Source: Myxococcales bacterium (GTDB taxonomy: Bacteria; Myxococcota_C; UBA6777). From it: a stretch of DNA of 12,080 bases. Positions within the stretch are counted from its first letter, which is position 1. Each line of letters begins with the position of its first letter. A program made the translations under genes and the position numbers. Below are positions 1 through 6,978 of this stretch, one piece after another. The notes under the pieces were generated by a model. The model was not told the DNA's origin and did no database searches. It saw nothing but the letters and a program-made list of their open reading frames with translations. Where the stretch lies: assembly GCA_027005175.1 (NCBI GenBank), contig JALTMC010000475.1:14669-26748 (forward strand). Direction: 5' to 3'.

Positions 1-3000
1 ATTCCACTGGAAGCGAAGTCGAATAAATGGGTCCATTCGGAAAGCAAAAGGAGCCTTGATAAATGCATTGCGCTCCTGCTGGGGTTTGAAAATTCCTCGA
101 TATAGGAATAATTTAAAGCCGAAAGCGAGGCTTAAGCTCCCAACAATATTGAAGGCGAAGGAGTTTTCCCAGCGGAAGTCATGAATGTCAAATCCTTGTT
201 CTGAGCCGACAAGGAATGTCAACCTGTATTCACCTTTGGAGGCCCAAGAGAATGGCGTTTTTCCGATGCGGAAGAGCTCCAACTCTTGAAGAGCATATTC
301 TGCAGAAAATCCGAGGTTGAGGGCGGTGTTGATGGAGAGTCGAGATGGGTCTGTGCTTATGCACTTTCTGGGGTTGTTTGTGTCGGGTGTACAGTTTTGC
401 AACTTGACAATGGTGCCTGGAGCAAATTGTTTTTGAGCTGTAAAGCCAATCTTGAACGTTAACTGTGAAGTTAACTGGAAGCTCAGTCCTGCCTTTCCAT
501 TGAGTTCAAGGTGATGGAATACCTCATTCACGCCTGTGGCAAAGAGTGCGTCCTCGCTTAGGTCAGGACGAGTACCCGTTGTGAGTTCTGTTTCTGCGCT
601 GAATTCAAAGAACGGATCGGTATGGTACCACTTTCTCTCTGTAAACAATGCAGAGAAATAACGCAGCCGGTATTCCGTTAGGAACTTTGTGCGGTCATTG
701 GATTCTTGAAAAATACTCGGAAAGATCGGAGCTGGGGGGTTGGTGCCAAACTGCAAACTGATGTCTGTGTTGTAGTTGACGTCCAAGGTATTCTTCCACA
801 AATGAATGCGGGTCTCCATCAAAAACACCAGAGTGACTTGAGCCTCCAAGTTGAGCTTCTGGTAAAATCCACCCGAGAGCTGGTCGTTTTGTGAGTAGAA
901 CTGGCTGATATTGATTGGATTAATGAAAATCCCTGCCGCTCCAAAATTAAACTTACTTCTGAACTTCCAGGCCACCCGATCACGCAAATCCATAAACTTA
1001 CCCGTGTACGGGATCTCATTGGGACCAAATGGCTTGACCTTCGGCTTCTTCGGCTTCGAGGCGACCTGAGGGGTTGCTGACGATGAATCTGTCGCAGCTG
1101 GAGTGGCGTTGGGATCGGTTGTTGGGGTGGCGTTGGGATCGGTCGTTGGGGTGGCGTTGGGATCGGTCGTTGGGGTGGCGTTGGGATCGGCTGCAGGTGG
1201 ATCGGTTGCAGGCGGAGTTTTAGGGTTGGCTTGTGCGACCAGTCGTCCTTTTCGGGGCAAGGGTACAAGTCCACCACCACTGCCAGCAAGCTGGGGTGTG
1301 TGACGTGCTGCAAGGCGTGGCAACGTTATTGTATTGGGTTGTTTCTTTTGGAGAAGGCTGTACCCTCCGCCTCCATCATCCTGTGGTTTGGGTGGTTTGG
1401 TGGGGGGGAGTTTACGATAGCCATTGGTTTCAAAGTGAAGTTGCATGGTGTCACGGGTTCTGGGAATACATAACTGCTTGACGTCTCTGGTCTTCATCGT
1501 CGTTTTGTTGCATGGGACGGACTTTCCTTTGTACGTGACGCTCGTGTAGAGGAATTTCTTTCTGTTTTTTGAAGCTTTATCAAGCCATCCTCCCCTGTTT
1601 CCCGCAACATAGGAAGTTGTGACAACGGTATACCAAGCTGTCTCATCAATGGTGCGACCATTGACGCTGCCACTTTCTGCTCCAATAAATCGAAGGCGAC
1701 GTCGTTTGGCATCTTCACCTGCAAACTTCAACAGCTCGTTTAATTGTTCTCCTGTAAGACGCATGACCTCAAACTTGCCGTTGAAGGGTAAAGCGCGAAA
1801 GAGATCGTCTTTGGTGATATAGCCTTTGAGGGGAAAGAAGCGTCCTCGACGAACAGCTCCATCGTTGATAATGGCGACTTCTGTACTTGCCATATAGCGC
1901 ATCAGATTAAGCAGGTAGGTGATGAACTGGTCGCGAGTCATTCCCTCCTCTGTTCTGATACGGCCAGCACCCAGAGGCTTACCCCAACGTTTGCAATAAC
2001 TGCGCTCCCACTTGATGAGTTCGCGTCGTAGCTCTGGTTCAAACTGACTTGTAAGGGGCACACTGCGGGATTGGAAACCCACAACACGAGAGGTCGAGCC
2101 GTGCTTCTCAATCACCAGATCCAGGCGACCCAGTTGAGAACCATATTTGGCTGCACCAACGATATAGATGCCGTTGCCTTTTTTATCAAAGGTACTGATC
2201 GATGTTGGATTTTTGGACTGGCGCAACTCATTCGTAATGACAAGGTCGATTCGTTGGTTCTCTTCTGTATTCGCTCGGAGTAACTCGCGGACTTTTTTTC
2301 CACCCGAGGAACTCCCTTCCAAGTGAGAAAGCATGACCACCAAGTCCACTTTTTCTTTGGTTCGTAGCTGCTCCGCTATTTTCCCTGCGATCGTGGAAGG
2401 GTCGCTGAATGAGATTCCTTTCACGGCATCCGAGCGTACCTTGCGCTGAAGATCCTTGGGGACCACATGAAACACACCGATTTTTAAAGCACCCTTTCTG
2501 AAAATGGTATAACGCTTGCGATTTCCAACATAGCGGAGCAGGGCATGTTTGGGATATCGCTTGCATACCTTTAGCTTTTGGCGCTTTTTCGGATCTTTGA
2601 TATCCTTGTTTTGTTCCGCGATGTCTTTGTTTTCTTTGGTACAAACCTCAAAGGACTCCTCCAGATTTGCGACGGCAAACTTCACATTCTTCAGCGTGGC
2701 CTGCATTAAGAAATCCCGGAGCTTGTCGGGAGCTACTGACAACTCATGGTTGCCAATCCCCACCAATTGGTAACTGAAACGCTCGAATGTTTCAGCCATG
2801 AAGTCGACCCCTGCGATACCTCGAAACTCCAACAAAAATCGTGCGGTCAAGTCTGTAGCGAGGTTGTCTCCTGTATTAAACAACAACCACCCGGCTGTCT
2901 GTACGGCTTCTGCTTTGACTTTTGTTGTGCCAATTTGCATGGAAGCCTGGGTTGCCAACATCTGACTTCGCGCAGCCGCTTTTCCAACGGAGCTTTGTAC

Positions 3001-3309
3001 CTTCTTCACCTGAAACAAGAGATTGGCCAAATCGCGCTTGACCACATTGTCGCTGCTTTTGTACCCTTTCGCACCAGGTCGCTTGCAGCGAAAATCACGC
3101 AAACGGCCATACAAGTCACTTGTGTGCATGATCGTTAATCTGTGACGTGTGGGTTTGCCTTTGGGCTTCTTTTTATCTGTGCCGTTTGTGGCAGGGTCTG
3201 CATCTTGGGCCATCACCAACCCACCAGGGGTCGTCAGTACCAGACTCATCACAAGCCACATGACCCAGCCACTCACCCTACAAGGATGATGCACTCGACT
3301 CTCTCGCAT
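1..3309 (-). CDS. Exported 5'-nucleotidase-type metallophosphatase fused to an outer-membrane beta-barrel-like domain (3' end outside window)
   Basis: The minus-strand frame stays open for 1103 codons from an ATG at 3309 to the left edge. GAGGTG at 3317-3322 sits about seven bases upstream. An in-frame ATG at 3372 is possible but would bury the signal peptide. Residues 1-35 form a basic start, a hydrophobic stretch and a plausible cleavage near MAQ-DAD. Residues 57-360 match the metallophosphatase fold: HTSDLYGRL (62-70), NTGDNL (145-150), GNHEL (186-190) and LSHLE (327-331). Residues 440-600 match the 5'-nucleotidase C-terminal domain, with INDGAVRRG at 481-489 and LPFNGK at 507-512. A Pro/Thr/Ala linker with four DPNATPTT-like repeats spans 708-739. 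From about 764 to 1103 there are alternating beta strands with aromatic girdles, resembling DUF3078-like outer-membrane proteins. I infer an envelope-anchored, outward- or periplasm-facing phosphatase. The usual metal-ligand His after the first Asp is Tyr67, and the GHxH motif expected near 358-363 is absent, so activity is uncertain. Confidence 0.85.
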   Translation of the reverse strand, partial: MRESRVHHPCRVSGWVMWLVMSLVLTTPGGLVMAQDADPATNGTDKKKPKGKPTRHRLTIMHTSDLYGRLRDFRCKRPGAKGYKSSDNVVKRDLANLLFQVKKVQSSVGKAAARSQMLATQASMQIGTTKVKAEAVQTAGWLLFNTGDNLATDLTARFLLEFRGIAGVDFMAETFERFSYQLVGIGNHELSVAPDKLRDFLMQATLKNVKFAVANLEESFEVCTKENKDIAEQNKDIKDPKKRQKLKVCKRYPKHALLRYVGNRKRYTIFRKGALKIGVFHVVPKDLQRKVRSDAVKGISFSDPSTIAGKIAEQLRTKEKVDLVVMLSHLEGSSSGGKKVRELLRANTEENQRIDLVITNELRQSKNPTSISTFDKKGNGIYIVGAAKYGSQLGRLDLVIEKHGSTSRVVGFQSRSVPLTSQFEPELRRELIKWERSYCKRWGKPLGAGRIRTEEGMTRDQFITYLLNLMRYMASTEVAIINDGAVRRGRFFPLKGYITKDDLFRALPFNGKFEVMRLTGEQLNELLKFAGEDAKRRRLRFIGAESGSVNGRTIDETAWYTVVTTSYVAGNRGGWLDKASKNRKKFLYTSVTYKGKSVPCNKTTMKTRDVKQLCIPRTRDTMQLHFETNGYRKLPPTKPPKPQDDGGGGYSLLQKKQPNTITLPRLAARHTPQLAGSGGGLVPLPRKGRLVAQANPKTPPATDPPAADPNATPTTDPNATPTTDPNATPTTDPNATPAATDSSSATPQVASKPKKPKVKPFGPNEIPYTGKFMDLRDRVAWKFRSKFNFGAAGIFINPINISQFYSQNDQLSGGFYQKLNLEAQVTLVFLMETRIHLWKNTLDVNYNTDISLQFGTNPPAPIFPSIFQESNDRTKFLTEYRLRYFSALFTERKWYHTDPFFEFSAETELTTGTRPDLSEDALFATGVNEVFHHLELNGKAGLSFQLTSQLTFKIGFTAQKQFAPGTIVKLQNCTPDTNNPRKCISTDPSRLSINTALNLGFSAEYALQELELFRIGKTPFSWASKGEYRLTFLVGSEQGFDIHDFRWENSFAFNIVGSLSLAFGFKLFLYRGIFKPQQERNAFIKAPFAFRMDPFIRLRFQWN
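1093..1188 (-). repeat. Four tandem 24-bp repeats coding a DPNATPTT linker
   Basis: Four consecutive 24-bp units encode DPNATPTT three times and DPNATPAA once (residues 708-739). The units are almost identical at DNA level, differing at a few positions and most in the last unit. They lie in the Pro/Thr/Ala-rich linker between the phosphatase and the beta-strand domain. Because 24 is a multiple of three, copy-number change would lengthen or shorten the linker without a frameshift. Confidence 0.95.
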
Positions 3310-3315
3310 TCGCTT

Positions 3316-3323
3316 CCACCTCT
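3316..3323 (-). promoter_or_regulatory. Ribosome binding site of the metallophosphatase gene
   Basis: On the minus strand the sequence reads AGAGGTGG, then six bases, then the ATG at 3309. GAGGTG is a perfect six-base match to the Shine-Dalgarno consensus. This spacing supports ATG 3309 over the upstream in-frame ATG at 3372. Confidence 0.6.
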
Positions 3324-3550
3324 TGCTATCCGTTCCTCTACGTCCATATCCCGACGCTTCGTATGCGCTGCTCATTCCCTGGCTATTTTGCCCATAGTGA
3401 CAGGATTGTTATGCCTTGTCAACGAAGGAAAATTAAGCCTCTATATCACCCTGCTGTTTCGTTTTCAATCTCACCAAGTCATGGGATCTCTTTGTACGCA
3501 CTCCCATCCCAATCTGTTGTCCATCTCCTCCATCAGAATTGTTTCGCTTC

Positions 3551-3567
3551 TGTTTCGTTTTGAAACA
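3551..3567. repeat. Inverted repeat TGTTTC-N5-GAAACA
   Basis: Perfect six-base arms flank a GTTTT centre in the divergent spacer. A further GTTTCG lies just to the left, and another TGTTTCGTTTT occurs about 100 bases upstream. It could be an operator half-site pair or a chance palindrome in T-rich sequence. Confidence 0.4.
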
Positions 3568-3776
3568 ATGTTGATATGCACGTTGTTTCTTTTTATGTCC
3601 ATTGTATATCTCTTTTATTTAAAGAGAGTTGTATGTTTTTTTGCGACCAAATAACTGGTTGAGGTCTCTTTTATTTCGATCTGAAATTTTCAGTAGGTTG
3701 AAACTTTGTATGTGAGAACGGGAAAAGGAATGGCTCACTTCAAGTCATTTATTGATAGGGAAGATCTTGGATGAAG

Positions 3777-3791
3777 TTGTATTCCATACAA
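3777..3791. promoter_or_regulatory. Palindrome TTGTAT-TCC-ATACAA upstream of the SulP gene, possible operator
   Basis: Perfect six-base arms with a three-base centre lie about 40 bases before the SulP start. Allowing one G-T pair the arms extend to nine bases, and a run of T follows. No plus-strand gene ends upstream, so a terminator role makes little sense. A repressor or activator site for the sulfur-transport operon fits the position better, but this rests on symmetry and location only. Confidence 0.35.
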
Positions 3792-3829
3792 TTTTTAGTC
3801 ATAAAGAGTTTTTTTGTGATACGGAGTAG

Positions 3830-5623
3830 ATGGAGGATCTAATGGATCGAGTGACGAAATGGGTGCCCTCGTTGGGCTGGCTTAGAGATTATAAGAAGAG
3901 TGACTTACCTGGTGATATTACTGCTGGGGTGACAGTTGCTGTGATGCTTATTCCACAAGGGATGGCCTATGCGATGTTGGCTGGCCTCAAGCCGATTCAT
4001 GGCTTGTATGCCTCTGTGGTTCCGCTGGCTTTGTATGCATTGTTAGGAACTTCTCGACAACTTGCTGTTGGACCTGTAGCGATGGTCTCTCTTCTTGTTG
4101 CCTCAGGTGTAGGGACCTTGGTCAGCTCGGGTGGGGCCTTTCAACCCAGTGATTACCTCGCCTTGTCTGTTATGTTGGCGGGGATGGTGGGGGTGATACA
4201 ACTGGTCATGGGACTTGTTCGTTTGGGTTTTTTGGTGAACTTCTTATCACATCCTGTGATCAGTGGCTTTACCTCAGCCGCAGCCTTGATCATCGGCTTG
4301 AGTCAGTTGAAGCATTTATTGGGTGTGAATCTCAAGCGAAGCTCTCATATTCACAACATCCTTGGGCAGGCTTTCCAACGCTTGCATGAACTCCACTATC
4401 TGACTTTTGGGATCGCTCTGGTTGCGGTCATTTTATTGATGCTATTCAAACGTTGGAAGCCGTCTTTTCCCGGTGCGTTACTTGTTGTGATGTTAGGCAC
4501 ACTCGTGGTTTGGATGTTTGGTTTGCAAGGACAGGGCGTCAAGATCGTTAAGTCTGTACCGGCTGGTTTCCCCACACCGACATTGCCGGTGGTGAGTTGG
4601 ACTGCGATTAAAGCTCTTTGGCCAACTGCAATCACCATCTCTTTGGTCGGTTTTATGGAGTCGATTTCTGTTGCAAAAGCCTTTGCCTCTCGTAATCGCT
4701 ACAAAGTCGATGCCAATCAGGAGCTGGTTGCGCTAGGTGTGGCGAACGTCGCTGGCGCATTTTTTCAAGCCTACCCTGTGACCGGCGGCTTCTCTCGTAC
4801 CGCGATCAATGCACAAGCTGGAGCTAAAACAGGGCTATCGTCCTTGATCTCTGCTGCCTTAATCGCACTCACCTTGATGTTCCTCACACCTCTTTTTTAT
4901 TTTCTTCCCAAAGCGATTCTCGGTGCCATTGTGATCGTTGCAGTGTTTGGCTTGATCGACCTTAAAACACCCATTCATCTTTGGAAGGTCAAAAAAGCCG
5001 ATGCCCTCTTGTTACTTTTCACATTTCTGGTCACCCTGAGCTTGGGGATTGAAGAAGGTATTGTGTTGGGTGTGGTTGTCTCACTGGGAGTGTTCATTTA
5101 TCGGAGCACTAACCCTCATACCGCTGAGTTGGGTCGCTTGCCTGGAACCCAGCTCTTTCGCAACGTGGAGAATTTCTCGGAAGCTACCCGTGAAGAGGGT
5201 ATCGCAATCCTTCGAATTGATGCCTCCTTTTATTTTGCGAATATCCCATTTTTCCGTGACCAGTTTGCTCGCCTGTGTGCGGAGCGAGAAGGGGAACTCA
5301 AAGCTCTGATTGTGGATGCCAGCTCTATCAATGATATCGATTCGTCTGCTGAAGAGGCTCTTCGCGAAATCGCTGAGGAACTCCAAGAGATGGGAATTCA
5401 ATTTCGAATCGCTGGGGCAAAGGGGCCATTGCGGAAGTTGTTCGAACATTCGGGCTTTCGGGAGCTTGTTGGGGCTGACTCGTTTTCTCTTACGGTACAT
5501 GACGCGGTCTCTCAAGTGCGGGCCACGACGAAGGGAAGCTCGTCCAGCGCGAATGATCACACCAACACGCCAAGCGTTGAAACGCCCTCTTATTCTGCGA
5601 TACCTGAAATGGAGGTTCTCTAA
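3830..5623 (+). CDS. SulP-family anion permease with C-terminal STAS domain
   Basis: This 597-residue inner-membrane protein belongs to the SLC26/SulP family, which moves sulfate and other anions such as bicarbonate. The N-terminal signature QGMAYAMLAGLKPIHGLYAS (43-62) is followed by SRQLAVGPVAMVS (75-87), about ten hydrophobic segments to residue 425, and PVTGGFSRTAINAQAGAKT (316-334). A STAS domain covers about 455-562, with ALIVDASSINDIDSSA at 492-507. The last 35 residues are Ser/Thr-rich and probably disordered. Length is normal for the family. The start at 3830 has only a close ACGGAG. ATG 3842, four codons in, has GGAGG at 3832-3836 with five-base spacing and may be the real start. 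The stop overlaps the next ATG (TAATG), so translation is coupled to the YeeE/YedE pair. Those neighbours favour a sulfur oxyanion as substrate, which is inference. Confidence 0.93.
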   Translation: MEDLMDRVTKWVPSLGWLRDYKKSDLPGDITAGVTVAVMLIPQGMAYAMLAGLKPIHGLYASVVPLALYALLGTSRQLAVGPVAMVSLLVASGVGTLVSSGGAFQPSDYLALSVMLAGMVGVIQLVMGLVRLGFLVNFLSHPVISGFTSAAALIIGLSQLKHLLGVNLKRSSHIHNILGQAFQRLHELHYLTFGIALVAVILLMLFKRWKPSFPGALLVVMLGTLVVWMFGLQGQGVKIVKSVPAGFPTPTLPVVSWTAIKALWPTAITISLVGFMESISVAKAFASRNRYKVDANQELVALGVANVAGAFFQAYPVTGGFSRTAINAQAGAKTGLSSLISAALIALTLMFLTPLFYFLPKAILGAIVIVAVFGLIDLKTPIHLWKVKKADALLLLFTFLVTLSLGIEEGIVLGVVVSLGVFIYRSTNPHTAELGRLPGTQLFRNVENFSEATREEGIAILRIDASFYFANIPFFRDQFARLCAEREGELKALIVDASSINDIDSSAEEALREIAEELQEMGIQFRIAGAKGPLRKLFEHSGFRELVGADSFSLTVHDAVSQVRATTKGSSSSANDHTNTPSVETPSYSAIPEMEVL

Positions 5624-6051
5624 TGCATAACTTTACACCACTGACAGGAACGATCGGTGGGCTTATGATCGGCCTGTCAGCAACATTTATGATGCTGTTT
5701 CTTGGCCGAATTACCGGTATTAGCGGGATCTTTGGCGGTTTGGTTGTGCCCCGACGAGGCGAAGTCGCTTGGCGAGTTGTCTTTGTGGCTGGCCTGCTTT
5801 CCGGAGGGGTGATTCTACGGTTCTTCTATCCACAAGCTTTTCCTGCAAGCCTGGACCAGTCTCTTTGGTTGGTCGCCGCCGCTGGTTTGTTGGTCGGATT
5901 TGGAACCCGAATGGGTAGTGGTTGTACCAGTGGTCACGGGATTTGTGGCTTGGCTCGTTTCTCACAACGCTCCCTGGTTTCTGTTCTAACATTTATCTTT
6001 ACGGGTGCTGTGGCTGTCTATGTGATGCAGTATATGATCGGGGGACACTGA
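5623..6051 (+). CDS. YeeE/YedE-type sulfur transporter half protein, first of a pair
   Basis: This is a 142-residue, very hydrophobic inner-membrane protein with about four membrane segments. GRITGISGI (28-36) and MGSGCTSGHGICGLARFSQR (97-116) are the family hallmarks. The cysteines at 101 and 108 lie in the CTSGHGICG motif that in the thiosulfate importer TsuA (YeeE) contributes to the sulfur pathway. Full-length YeeE proteins are about twice this size. Here the fold is split over two adjacent genes, as in PmpA/PmpB-type pairs found near sulfide-detoxification genes. The ATG overlaps the SulP stop by one base, and the stop is one base from the next ATG, indicating translational coupling. Likely role: half of a channel or transporter for thiosulfate, sulfite or a related sulfur species. 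The substrate cannot be read from sequence. Confidence 0.88.
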   Translation: MHNFTPLTGTIGGLMIGLSATFMMLFLGRITGISGIFGGLVVPRRGEVAWRVVFVAGLLSGGVILRFFYPQAFPASLDQSLWLVAAAGLLVGFGTRMGSGCTSGHGICGLARFSQRSLVSVLTFIFTGAVAVYVMQYMIGGH

Positions 6052-6052
6052 G

Positions 6053-6499
6053 ATGAAAAGTTCTACGATTTCTCAATACATTGTGGTCTATTTGTTGGGC
6101 GTTCTCTTTGCTGTTGGGCTTGGTATTTCAGGCATGACATTACCCCAAAAAGTTATGGGCTTCCTCGACTTTACCGGCAAATGGGATGCCACTCTTATGA
6201 CTGTTCTTGGTTCATCAATGGGTGTCAACCTGATCCTTTTTCGGTTTGTCTTTAAATTAAAAAATCCTTTGTTGACGAAGCAGTTTCTCCTCCCCACCCG
6301 AACAGATATCGATATGCGCTTAATTCTGGGGGCTGCTCTCTTTGGTGTGGGCTGGGGGCTGGCCGGCTATTGCCCCGGACCTGCTATCGCATCGGTTGCC
6401 TCTGGCACTACGGCTAGTGTTGGCTTTGTGATGATGATGGCGATCGGCCAGGCTCTCAGTCATCAGTTTGATGCACTGTTGCAACGCAAACGTGGCTGA
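6053..6499 (+). CDS. YeeE/YedE-type (DUF6691-like) half protein, second of a pair
   Basis: This 148-residue membrane protein complements the preceding gene. GLGISGMTLPQKVMGFLDF (22-40) matches the family pattern of a Gly-rich turn, a Met-Thr-x-Pro segment and a GFLD turn. GAALFGVGWGLAGYCPGPA (93-111) carries the conserved Cys107 in GYCPGP. Four membrane segments are predicted by eye. The C-terminus is short and basic (FDALLQRKRG). The gene begins one base after its partner's stop and closes the apparent SulP-YeeE-YedE operon. Its last 34 bases are the first copy of a repeat that recurs three times downstream, so the tail may have arisen from, or given rise to, that repeat. Confidence 0.88.
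   Translation: MKSSTISQYIVVYLLGVLFAVGLGISGMTLPQKVMGFLDFTGKWDATLMTVLGSSMGVNLILFRFVFKLKNPLLTKQFLLPTRTDIDMRLILGAALFGVGWGLAGYCPGPAIASVASGTTASVGFVMMMAIGQALSHQFDALLQRKRG
6466..6499 (+). repeat. 34-bp direct repeat, copy 1 (inside the 3' end of the YeeE/YedE gene)
   Basis: The copy begins GTTTGATG and ends GTGGCTGA, its final TGA being the gene's stop codon. It encodes FDALLQRKRG-stop. It differs from copies 3 and 4 at five positions (C/A, T/C and G/A changes in the middle and near the end). Confidence 0.95.
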
Positions 6500-6536
6500 A
6501 CGCATCGAACCCTGTGAGCCTGATATTCGCTTCAGA

Positions 6537-6570
6537 GTTTGATGCTCTGTTGCAAGGCAAGCGTGGCTGA
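6537..6570 (+). repeat. 34-bp direct repeat, copy 2
   Basis: It starts exactly 71 bases after copy 1 and reads as FDALLQGKRG-stop in its local frame, which is not continuous with the gene. The 37 bases between copies 1 and 2 show no clear similarity to the 37 bases between copies 2 and 3, apart from the first few bases. Confidence 0.93.
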
Positions 6571-6607
6571 ACGGGCTTCGCCCTCCCACCTTTTCCTGGA
6601 GTCCTCC

Positions 6608-6641
6608 GTTTGATGCCCTGCTACAACGCAAGCGTGGTTGA
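6608..6641 (+). repeat. 34-bp direct repeat, copy 3
   Basis: It starts 71 bases after copy 2, begins GTTTGATG and ends GTGGTTGA. The core ACGCAAGCGT can fold as a small hairpin (ACGC/GCGT), extendable with one mismatch to ACA/GGT. It is identical to copy 4. Confidence 0.93.
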
Positions 6642-6672
6642 AGTTTTGCCGTGGTTGGGCTTTTCGTCACCC

Positions 6673-6706
6673 GTTTGATGCCCTGCTACAACGCAAGCGT
6701 GGTTGA
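6673..6706 (+). repeat. 34-bp direct repeat, copy 4, with a degenerate fifth copy after it
   Basis: It starts 65 bases after copy 3 and is identical to it over 34 bases. Immediately after, 6707-6728 reads CCTGCTAC, six bases, then GTGGTTGA, like the second half of the repeat with three bases lost. The series ends there. Confidence 0.92.
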
Positions 6707-6978
6707 CCTGCTACCGAGTTGTGGTTGAACTTCTTCTTGCATCGAGCTTCCCCTTGATTCCCGTTGTCATTTTCGTTTAATCTTCCTTGCGATTCCACGG
6801 TCACTGCGTGCAACAGGATTGCGATCCGTTCGGTCTTGAACCTGCGCTCTGTTTGATTTCTCTTGCCATTCTTTCCCACCTCTGGCTATCTTGTCTGTCT
6901 GTTTTTCAACATACTCCCGTTTGGTTTGATGATGAATGGATAGAGAAGGAGTATGGCTTACTCTGAAAGGTAGCTTTT

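Larger units (their letters stand above)
3310..3829. other. Divergent intergenic region, about 520 bp
   Basis: This spacer separates the minus-strand phosphatase gene from the plus-strand SulP gene, so it should hold both promoters. Its left part is pyrimidine-rich on the plus strand (purine-rich as leader RNA of the phosphatase), and its right part is AT-rich. I see no convincing coding sequence. An open frame at 3142-3654 has no family resemblance and is antisense to the signal-peptide region. No promoter with good -35 and -10 boxes at correct spacing stands out. Two short palindromes, listed separately, are the only clear structure. Confidence 0.7.
6500..6978. other. Intergenic region of 479 bp, repeats then pyrimidine-rich spacer
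   Basis: The first 230 bases hold repeat copies 2 to 4 and the degenerate copy. GGGC-TTC-GCCC at about 6573-6583 is a small hairpin without a T-run. From about 6730 to 6920 the plus strand is rich in C and T, with no coding frame that resembles a protein. The last 60 bases lead into the protease gene. A six-codon frame (MAYSER-stop) at 6952-6972 lies behind AAGGAG but too close to it to be a strong start. I see no convincing sigma-70 promoter, although one is expected here. Confidence 0.6.

Noticed and set aside
2228-2644. Minus-strand open frame of 138 codons
   Set aside because: It is an alternative frame inside the phosphatase gene, whose own frame is continuous with family motifs.
1-3309. 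Two separate genes (phosphatase and outer-membrane protein)
   Set aside because: I translated the whole stretch line by line and found no stop or frameshift between the domains. The linker repeats are also in frame.
3142-3654. Plus-strand open frame of 170 codons
   Set aside because: It lies antisense to the signal-peptide end of the phosphatase and over the spacer, has no recognisable family features and its second half is simply T-rich hydrophobic translation.
6466-6706. CRISPR array (34-bp repeats, spacers of 37, 37 and 31 bases)
   Set aside because: The spacing is CRISPR-like, but the repeats differ at several positions, the first lies inside and ends a transporter gene, only four copies exist and no cas genes are in view.
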